Assembly (NCBI RefSeq): GCF_938028185.1
Contig: NZ_CALJAH010000444.1
Span: 1-12,461 of the forward strand
DNA: 12,461 nt
Origin: an uncultured Cardiobacterium sp.
Lineage (GTDB): Bacteria > Pseudomonadota > Gammaproteobacteria > Cardiobacteriales > Cardiobacteriaceae
Direction of reading: 5' to 3'
Part shown: positions 7,049 through 12,461 of the stretch, in pieces
Layout of the letters: the number at the start of each line of letters is the position of its first letter
Numbering within the stretch: position 1 is the first letter of the stretch
Program-made: the position numbers and the translations under genes
Notes under the pieces: model-generated
What the model saw: only the letters and a program-made list of their open reading frames with translations
Told to the model about the DNA's origin: nothing
The model's database searches: none

Positions 7049-7877
7049 GCGAGTTCGCCCCAGCCGCGCGCAAATCCGCCGCTGTCAGCACGCCCAAATC
7101 CAGCAACGCGCGGGCGATGCCGTCCTCCTCCAGCGTACCGGTAATGTGCGATGCGACCGCTTTCAACTCGTCGCAGGCATCGCCCATCGCCACCGCGCAG
7201 CCGACTGCGGCGAACATCTCCACATCATTCAGACCGTCGCCGAATGCCATCGTCTCCTGTGGTGCAAAGCCGAGCGCGGCGCAGGCGTCCGCGATGCCGC
7301 GCGCCTTGCTGCCGTCCGCGTGCAGCAAATCCACCGCGCTGGCGTGGCTGCGCACGCTGCGGTAACGCCCGCCGTGGTCGGCGAGAATCGCCTGCAATGC
7401 CGCTTCCTCCTCAACAGGCGCCAGCACAATCATTTGATGCACCGCGTGTTCGCGGAAATAGTCGGGGGCGACGATGTAGCAGGGATAGCCGCGCAGGACG
7501 CGATGACTGCTGCCGCGCGAGCGCCCCGCCGCCATGTGGCGCTCGGAGACGAAGGTGTATTCCCAGTCGCGCGCGCGGAAAGCGCGGATGAGCGATTCAA
7601 TATCGGCGACGGGCAGGGGATGCGCGGAGAGGATGCGCTCGCCGAGGCGGTTGTACTGGCCGTTGCTGGAGACGACCAGCGCAATCTCGCCAGATGCCAC
7701 CAGTTGCGCGATGCGTGGCGGCAGGGCGGCATAACCGCGCCCGGTGGCAATCGCCGGGACGATGCCGCGGGCGCGCAGCGCGGCGATGGCGGCGAGGGTG
7801 GAAGGCGGGACGAAATCGCTGCGGTGGTCGTAGAGGGTGCGGTCGATGTCGAAAAAGATGGCGCGGGGCGTGTTCAT
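7044..7877 (-). CDS. Cof-type HAD-IIB family phosphatase
   Basis: This is a haloacid-dehalogenase-type hydrolase of 277 residues, probably a sugar-phosphate or nucleotide phosphatase; the substrate cannot be read from the sequence. Visible motifs are motif I FFDIDRTLYD, with nucleophile D10 and acid/base D12; motif II IATGR (T45); motif III lysine DGSKARGI (K191); and motif IV GDGLNDVEMF (D214, D218). Between motifs II and III lies a C2-type cap of about 100 residues, which places it in the Cof/HAD-IIB group. Motif I has Arg13 where the family normally has Gly (DxDGT). The start at 7877 is the first in frame with a plausible, modest Shine-Dalgarno (GAGA). The gene ends 30 bases before miaB on the same strand. 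Its promoter seems to be formed by the end of the adjacent repeat element. Confidence 0.93.
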   Translation of the reverse strand: MNTPRAIFFDIDRTLYDHRSDFVPPSTLAAIAALRARGIVPAIATGRGYAALPPRIAQLVASGEIALVVSSNGQYNRLGERILSAHPLPVADIESLIRAFRARDWEYTFVSERHMAAGRSRGSSHRVLRGYPCYIVAPDYFREHAVHQMIVLAPVEEEAALQAILADHGGRYRSVRSHASAVDLLHADGSKARGIADACAALGFAPQETMAFGDGLNDVEMFAAVGCAVAMGDACDELKAVASHITGTLEEDGIARALLDLGVLTAADLRAAGANSL

Positions 7878-7903
7878 GGGAATCTCTCAAGGGTGGCAAT
7901 GGA

Positions 7904-7912
7904 TTTATAGCA
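7904..7912 (-). promoter_or_regulatory. Extended -10 promoter for the HAD gene, made at the repeat-element junction
   Basis: On the minus strand the sequence TGC-TATAAA forms an extended -10 (TGn plus TATAAA). The TGCTATA part is the end of the Correia-like element and the last bases are flanking DNA. A start near 7897 would leave a leader of about 20 bases before the HAD ATG at 7877. There is no good -35 (GTACAG at the right spacing), which extended -10 promoters can tolerate. Confidence 0.5.
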
Positions 7913-8012
7913 ATCCTCACAAAGCCCTGTACGGCGTTGCGCCGCCTCGCCGTACAAAAGCGTACTGTCTTCGGCGGCGCGCCTTGTACAGAACTTTGTG
8001 AGTATCGCTATA
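7906..8012. mobile_element. Correia-like miniature inverted-repeat element (complete, 107 bp)
   Basis: The element runs from TATAGC to GCTATA. Its terminal inverted repeats match at 23 of the outer 27 positions (7906-7932 against 8012-7986). The interior carries GTACGGCGTTGC, CTCGCCGTAC, GTACTGTCTTCGGC and CGCCTTGTAC in the same order as I remember from the Neisseria Correia repeat enclosed element. The 107-bp size equals the short Correia form. A nested perfect 9-bp inverted repeat (TGTACGGCG at 7928-7936, CGCCGTACA at 7948-7956) adds a second hairpin. It encodes nothing; such MITEs insert at TA with TA duplication, and TATA is present at both ends. The comparison is from memory, not from a search. 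The outermost terminal bases differ from the Neisseria TATAGTGGATT ends. Confidence 0.8.
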
Positions 8013-8127
8013 TGGCGCGTACCGGCGGGCGGACTCAGGAATCGTCCGTCCGGCGGACAAGACGGGCGGTATTGTAAACACACCCTAACCCAACCTGCGT
8101 GGTCTGCACATAAAACAAAAATGGAAT

Positions 8128-8212
8128 CGTAGGGTGTATGCCACAGGCACGCACGCGGTTTCCGATGCAAAATTCCCGCGTGCGTGTTGGCTGAGCCGCC
8201 ACGCGCCCTACG
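8128..8212. repeat. 85-bp imperfect inverted repeat with TAGGGTG/CGCCCTA ends
   Basis: The outer arms CGTAGGGTGT (8128-8137) and GCGCCCTACG (8203-8212) pair with G-T wobble. The inner arms CACGCACGCGG (8148-8158) and CCGCGTGCGTG (8176-8186) pair perfectly around a 17-base loop. TAGGGTG recurs at 8227-8233, and its complement CACCCTA is at 8081-8087. It looks like a dispersed intergenic palindromic repeat, non-coding, of unknown family. Confidence 0.6.
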
Positions 8213-8232
8213 CACAGAATCCGCCATAGGGT

Positions 8233-8263
8233 GCGCCTTGTACAGAGCGTTGTGAGTATCGCT
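8233..8263 (+). repeat. Terminal fragment of a second Correia-like element
   Basis: These 31 bases match the right end of the complete element (7979-8009) with only two differences, in the same orientation. The final ATA is replaced by GCG, and the rest of an element is missing to the left, where the fragment abuts TAGGGTG of another repeat. It is best read as a decayed or recombined element end. Confidence 0.75.
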
Positions 8264-8345
8264 GCGACAAGCAGCGCGGCGCAAGGGCAACCTCATGCAC
8301 GGTAACTGCCCCATAGCGCATGAGCTGTCGGAGCGGACAGTAGCG

Positions 8346-9326
8346 TCAGCGGCTGCGGCGTATCAGGATGGCCGCAAGGAGCGCAACGAGGGCGGCGGCA
8401 AGCAGCGGCGGGATGAACACCTGTGCCGTCCACCAGCCACGCGAGCCGGACGGATGCCCTGGCGCGAGGAGGATTTCTCCGGGGGGCGGGCTGCGCAGGC
8501 CGCCCGCAGTCTGCCAGCCCATCGGCAAATGGCTGGTGACGGCGGTATCGTGGCCGGTGAGGTCGCGGGTGGCCAGCACGGTGTACGGCGCTTGTTGCGG
8601 GACAACACGATCGGGCAGTTGGCGGTTGTCCCAATGGATGTTTCCGGTTTCGCATACCCAGCGACGCCAGGGGGTGATGGCGTCGCGCCTGCAGGTGAGC
8701 TGGCGGGCGATGCCGTGACCGCGGATTTCGGCTTCGATACCGCCGCCCTGCGAACCCGCAATGCGCTCCGCGATGCCAGCCAGCGCCGCGACGAAGAACA
8801 CGAGGGCAATGAGCGTGCCTGCTGTTACGGCTATCCGGGGTTCATTTTGTTTGGGCGCTTTTTTGCCGTGGGGTGACACGGCGGTGCCTTGCAGTGCGTC
8901 CGCATCAAAACGGCATTCGACACGGCATTTGTGCTTCTTTTTATGGCTGGAATACAGGGTCACGACTTTTTTCAGCGCCTGTATGGCGTCTTCTCGCGGG
9001 ACATTTTTGCCTGTCCCGGCATGGCGCAATTTCCATACGTACAGACAGCTGCCGTCTTCAAGAATTTGCCGCCCGTCCATGGAATTGCTATCGACAAATT
9101 CTATTATGAATGTGCAGCGATTATCTTCGGTAATCGCCGGGAATTGCAGATATACGCTGCGGGCGCGACTTCCCTCGGCAATTTCCATGACGTGCGGCGT
9201 TCTCACACAGGCAATGATATTGCGCGCCTTGTCCTCAAAGAAAAGATCCCTTTCCTGATCCAGACAGAATGTCTTTGCAATTTGTTGTGCGGCGGGTGTG
9301 TTGCCAGGGATTTCCCGGAATGCCAT
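8346..9326 (-). CDS. Hypothetical protein with two membrane segments, downstream of an RND pump
   Basis: I do not recognise this 326-residue protein. Residues 1-160 are hydrophilic and mixed alpha/beta-like, with several cysteines (C21, C40, C71, C94, C134, C138) and a strongly basic stretch SSHKKKHKCR (126-135). A first membrane segment covers about 165-186. A region of about 115 residues rich in Trp, Pro and Arg follows, with two cysteines (C212, C225). A second membrane segment at about 303-322 ends in the positive tail RRSR. The N-terminal and C-terminal parts would be cytoplasmic and the middle periplasmic, where C212-C225 could form a disulfide. The ATG at 9326 has GGAG six bases upstream. 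It starts 36 bases after the RND gene stops, on the same strand and with no terminator between, so co-transcription is likely. The codon pattern and start site support a real gene; no function is proposed. Confidence 0.8.
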   Translation of the reverse strand: MAFREIPGNTPAAQQIAKTFCLDQERDLFFEDKARNIIACVRTPHVMEIAEGSRARSVYLQFPAITEDNRCTFIIEFVDSNSMDGRQILEDGSCLYVWKLRHAGTGKNVPREDAIQALKKVVTLYSSHKKKHKCRVECRFDADALQGTAVSPHGKKAPKQNEPRIAVTAGTLIALVFFVAALAGIAERIAGSQGGGIEAEIRGHGIARQLTCRRDAITPWRRWVCETGNIHWDNRQLPDRVVPQQAPYTVLATRDLTGHDTAVTSHLPMGWQTAGGLRSPPPGEILLAPGHPSGSRGWWTAQVFIPPLLAAALVALLAAILIRRSR

Positions 9327-9362
9327 GTTTTTCTCCGCTCAGGTTGGCGGCGGGTCAAGCCC

Positions 9363-12300
9363 CTACGCCCGCCGCTTCCGCCGCATCAGCCGCCCCAAAT
9401 CGTCCATCAGCGTGTACACCACCGGAATCACCACCAGACTTAACAAGGTAGAGGTGACGAGGCCGCTCACCACCGCCGCCGCCATCGGCTGCGGGAAGGT
9501 CGGGTCGCCCCGTCCCCAGCCGAGCAGGAGCGGCGTCATTCCCGCGCCCATCGCCACGCTGGTCATGATGATGGGGCGGGCGCGTTTGTGGCAAGCGTCA
9601 ATCAATGCGTCGTAGCGGCTCATGCCGTCGCGGCGTTCGGCGAGGATGGCGTAGTCCACCAGCAGGATGGAGTTTTTGCTGGCGATGCCCATCAGCATGA
9701 TGAAGCCGATCATCGACGCCATGTTGATGCCGTCGCCGAGGATGATGAGCCCGGCGAAGGCGCCGCCGATGGAGAGCGGCAATGCCATGAGGATGGTGAA
9801 GGGTTGCAGCACGCGGTGGAAGAGCAGGACGAGGATGGCGTAGATGCAGAAGATACCGACGCCCATCGCCAGCACAAAGCCGCCGAAGAGTTCTTTCATC
9901 ATCTCCGCCTGTCCTTCGTCGCTGGCGCGCACCGCAGGCGGTAGGTGTTGCATGGTCGGGGTGTTCTGGATGGCATCGACCAGTTCGCCCAGCGCGCCGT
10001 GGCCGACTTGCGTCGTGATGCGGATTTCGCGGGCACGGTCGTAGCGGGTGATTTGTGCCGGGCCACCGCTGAAGGCGAGGCGGGCAACGTCGCCGACGCG
10101 GGTATCGCCGCTGCCGACGGTCAAGTCTTCCAGCGTCGCCAAATCGGCGCGCGCCGCTTCGGGCAGACGGACGATAATCGGCAGTTGGCGGCTGTCGAGG
10201 TTGAGTTTGGCGAGGCGCTGTTCGTAGTCGCCTTGTGTCGCAATGCGCAGGGTGTCCGCCAGTTGCAGGGTGGTGATGCCGCGGTCGGCCATTTTCAGCG
10301 GGTCGGGGTAGAGCCGCAGTTCTTCGCGAGCGAGGCTTTTGGTGCTGGTGACGCTGCCCGCATTCGGCAGGGCGCGGATGTCGCGCATCAGCGCCTGTGC
10401 GGTGTCGTCCAGCAGTTGCGGGTTGTCGCTGGTGAGCGAGAGGATGTAGCCCGGCGTGCCGCCGTTACTCAAGCCCACGGTAAAGCGCGCGCCGGCGACG
10501 CCTTGCAGCCGCGCTTCGATGTCGTGTTCGATGGCGCTTTTTGTGGGGCGGGTGCCGCGCGGCGCGAGGACGATTTCGAGGCTGGCGCGGTGGCGGCTTT
10601 TGCCGCCGTTGTTGCCGATGTCGCCGGTGATGCGGCCAACGGCGCTGAAGACGTGGGCGACGCCGGGGACGTCGGCAATCGCCCGCCGCGCCGCTTCGCT
10701 GACGGCAAGGGTGTCATCGAGGGTCGCGTCCGGGGTGAGCTCAATGCTGATGCGGGTTTGGTCCATGTCGTCGTCCGGCATGAAGCCGCTCGGCAGGTGG
10801 CTGACCAGCGCCAGCGAGGCGATGAACAGCGCGATGGTGACGATGAGCGTCGTCCAGCGCCAGCGCAGGGTGAGGCCAACGAAGGTGAGATAGGCGCGCA
10901 TCAGCGCGCTGTCGCGGCGCACCGTTTCGCGCGTCTCCGCCTTGAGGGTGTAGGCGGCCATCATCGGCGTCACCAGACGGGCGACGGCGAGCGAGAAGAA
11001 GACCGCGATGGCCGCCGTCCAGCCAAACTGGCGGAAGAACTGGCCGATGACGCCGCTCATGAAGGCGGTCGGCAGGAAGACGGCAATCAGGGTGAAGGTG
11101 GTGGCGATGACCGCGAGGCCAATCTCGTCCGCCGCCTCCATCGCCGCCTCATAGGGCGACTTGCCGCCGCGCAGGTGGCGGATGATGTTCTCAATCTCCA
11201 CAATCGCATCATCAACCAGCACGCCGATGACCAGCGACAGCGCCAACAGCGAGATGATATTCAGACTGAAGCCGAGCAGCCACATCACCAAAAACGCCGG
11301 AATCACCGACAGCGGCAGGGCGACGGCGGCGAGCAGCGTCGCGCGCCAGTTGCGCAGGAAGACAAACACCACCGCCACCGCGAGAATGCCGCCCTCAACC
11401 AGCATATCGAGCGAATTTTCATAATCCTCCTCGACCGGGGTGGCGCGGTCATACACCTTGGTGATGGTGAATTGCGGAAAATCCGCCTGCACCCGCGCCA
11501 GCTCCGCCTCCACCACCGCGCGCACCGCCGTCTCGCTCGCGCCGCGACTGCGCACAATCTCAAAAGCGACCACCGTCTCGCCGTCAAACAGCGCCAGCGA
11601 ATCCGCCTCCGCCGCGCCATCGCGGATAGCGGCAAAATCGCCGAGACGCTGCGCCCCGCCCGCCGCCTGAATCCGCAAATCGGCGAGCGCCGCCGCCTGC
11701 GTTTCCGCCCCCAGCGCGCGCACCGACTGCTTGCCGCCGCCAATCTGCGCCTCGCCGCCGGATGCATCGCGCTGCAACGCCGCCACCTGCGCCGCCACCG
11801 CACCAATCGGCAAACCAAGCGCCTTCAGCCGCAGCGGGTCGGGCAACACCTCCACCGTGCGCGACAGCCCGCCGATGCGGCTGACACTGCCAACACCGGG
11901 CAGGGCGAGCAGGCGGCGCGACAGACGGTCATCGACAAACCACGACAGCGCCAGCGTATCCATGCCGCGCGCCGACACCGAAAACGTGAGCAGCGGCATC
12001 CCGCTCGTCCCCACCTTGGAAATCACCGGATCGAGCGCATCGGCGGGCAAATCACTGCGAATCTCGCCGACGGCGGAGCGCACCTCATCGAGCGCCTCCT
12101 GCAAATCCTTCTCCAGCCGGAACTCAACCACCGTGGTGGACAGCCCGGTCTGCAAGGCGCTGCGAATCTTCTTCACCCCGTCGATGGAGGCAACGCGGCT
12201 CTCCACCTTCTTCGCCACATCCGATTCGAGCTGTTGCGGCGACGCGCCGGAAAGCGACACCGAGACAATCACCACCGGAAAATCCATATCGGGAAACTGC

Positions 12301-12404
12301 TGCACCCGCATCGCACGAAACCCGTGCCAGCCACCGAGGGCAAGCAGGGCGAACAACAACACCGCGACCAGCGGATTGCGGATAGACCAGGCTGAGACGT
12401 TCAT
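9363..12404 (-). CDS. RND-family efflux transporter, inner-membrane permease subunit (AcrB/MdtB-like)
   Basis: This proton-driven pump subunit of the HAE-1/AcrB superfamily spans the inner membrane as a trimer and normally works with a periplasmic adaptor and an outer-membrane channel to expel drugs or other amphiphiles. It has 1013 residues with the duplicated RND layout: TM1 near 11-30, a large periplasmic porter domain, TM2-6, TM7 (near 510), a second periplasmic domain, and TM8-12 ending in RRKRRA. The proton-relay residues are present: VDDAIVEIEN in TM4 with D398 and D399, and GIASKNSILLVDYA in TM10 with K910. It is somewhat shorter than AcrB (1049). The ATG at 12404 has AAGGA six bases upstream and gives the standard NVSAWSIRNP N-terminus; an earlier in-frame ATG at 12452 does not look native. 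The adaptor gene is not in the window and may lie upstream, beyond the right edge. The substrate is unknown. Confidence 0.93.
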   Translation of the reverse strand: MNVSAWSIRNPLVAVLLFALLALGGWHGFRAMRVQQFPDMDFPVVIVSVSLSGASPQQLESDVAKKVESRVASIDGVKKIRSALQTGLSTTVVEFRLEKDLQEALDEVRSAVGEIRSDLPADALDPVISKVGTSGMPLLTFSVSARGMDTLALSWFVDDRLSRRLLALPGVGSVSRIGGLSRTVEVLPDPLRLKALGLPIGAVAAQVAALQRDASGGEAQIGGGKQSVRALGAETQAAALADLRIQAAGGAQRLGDFAAIRDGAAEADSLALFDGETVVAFEIVRSRGASETAVRAVVEAELARVQADFPQFTITKVYDRATPVEEDYENSLDMLVEGGILAVAVVFVFLRNWRATLLAAVALPLSVIPAFLVMWLLGFSLNIISLLALSLVIGVLVDDAIVEIENIIRHLRGGKSPYEAAMEAADEIGLAVIATTFTLIAVFLPTAFMSGVIGQFFRQFGWTAAIAVFFSLAVARLVTPMMAAYTLKAETRETVRRDSALMRAYLTFVGLTLRWRWTTLIVTIALFIASLALVSHLPSGFMPDDDMDQTRISIELTPDATLDDTLAVSEAARRAIADVPGVAHVFSAVGRITGDIGNNGGKSRHRASLEIVLAPRGTRPTKSAIEHDIEARLQGVAGARFTVGLSNGGTPGYILSLTSDNPQLLDDTAQALMRDIRALPNAGSVTSTKSLAREELRLYPDPLKMADRGITTLQLADTLRIATQGDYEQRLAKLNLDSRQLPIIVRLPEAARADLATLEDLTVGSGDTRVGDVARLAFSGGPAQITRYDRAREIRITTQVGHGALGELVDAIQNTPTMQHLPPAVRASDEGQAEMMKELFGGFVLAMGVGIFCIYAILVLLFHRVLQPFTILMALPLSIGGAFAGLIILGDGINMASMIGFIMLMGIASKNSILLVDYAILAERRDGMSRYDALIDACHKRARPIIMTSVAMGAGMTPLLLGWGRGDPTFPQPMAAAVVSGLVTSTLLSLVVIPVVYTLMDDLGRLMRRKRRA

Positions 12405-12461
12405 GAAATTTCCTTCTGACAATGACAACAAAATACGCGGTGGGGCGGGCATTCCCCCCTC

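Larger units (their letters stand above)
7878..8345. other. Repeat-rich intergenic region without a credible gene
   Basis: These 468 bases separate the HAD gene from the unknown membrane-protein gene. They hold a complete Correia-like element, a GC-rich hairpin-forming stretch (about 8022-8053, GGCGGAC pairing with GTCCGTC), an 85-bp imperfect inverted repeat, a terminal fragment of a second Correia-like element, and a 7-bp inverted repeat CTCATGC/GCATGAG (8292-8298, 8318-8324). An open frame of 146 codons crosses it on the minus strand. It is only a translation of the repeats, so I do not call it a gene. Confidence 0.8.

Noticed and set aside
7874..8314. 146-codon open frame on the minus strand across the intergenic region
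   Set aside because: It is a translation of the Correia-like element, the palindromic repeat and the element fragment. It has no ribosome-binding site or domain and overlaps the repeat structure completely.
8292..8324. CTCATGC/GCATGAG inverted repeat as a terminator for the gene ending at 8346
   Set aside because: The loop is 19 bases, the stem is short and no T-tract follows in the minus direction, so it is not a convincing rho-independent terminator.
9945..12395. 816-codon open frame on the plus strand
   Set aside because: It is antisense to the RND transporter gene in a GC-rich region. Its composition (long runs of Arg, Gln, His, Ala) and lack of any motif mark it as a shadow frame.
1..12461. 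DNA uptake sequences, CRISPR arrays, tRNA genes, transposases
   Set aside because: I looked for the Neisseria (GCCGTCTGAA) and Pasteurellaceae (AAGTGCGGT) uptake words, regularly spaced direct repeats, tRNA folds and transposase motifs on both strands and saw none.

Overview
The window looks like a chromosomal stretch of a GC-rich gammaproteobacterium. The conserved gene order (yhbY divergent from rlmE-ftsH; miaB-ybeZ-ybeY) is the one known from E. coli and its relatives. A TbpB/fHbp-type surface lipoprotein and a Correia-like miniature element are features I otherwise associate with Neisseria-like mucosal bacteria. A member of the Cardiobacteriaceae would fit both, but this is inference from gene content, not a database match. 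Every protein gene except yhbY lies on the minus strand.

Layout, left to right. (1) 1-1889: the N-terminal third of ftsH (cut by the left edge), rlmE just upstream of it, and yhbY divergent on the plus strand. Together these cover membrane protein quality control and large-subunit ribosome maturation. (2) 1890-3240: a bidirectional terminator, then a stand-alone, visibly AT-richer gene for a Slam-type surface lipoprotein with its own promoter and palindromic operator candidates. (3) 3280-7013: the operon miaB > ybeZ (PhoH-like ATPase) > ybeY > DUF808/YedI-like membrane protein, with junctions of 4, -4 and 2 bases. It joins tRNA modification, RNA processing and an uncharacterised membrane protein. 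(4) 7044-7877: a Cof-type HAD phosphatase. Its promoter appears to be completed by the end of an inserted repeat. (5) 7878-8345: 468 bases without a credible gene. It holds a complete 107-bp Correia-like element, an 85-bp imperfect inverted repeat and a lone terminal fragment of a second Correia-like element. (6) 8346-12404: a large RND efflux pump gene followed after 36 bases by an unrecognised two-membrane-segment protein.

I found no tRNA, rRNA, CRISPR array, transposase or phage gene. The parts most worth a second look are the Correia-like element and the promoter it seems to create, the orphan surface lipoprotein with an EF-hand-like loop, and the unknown membrane protein behind the RND pump.
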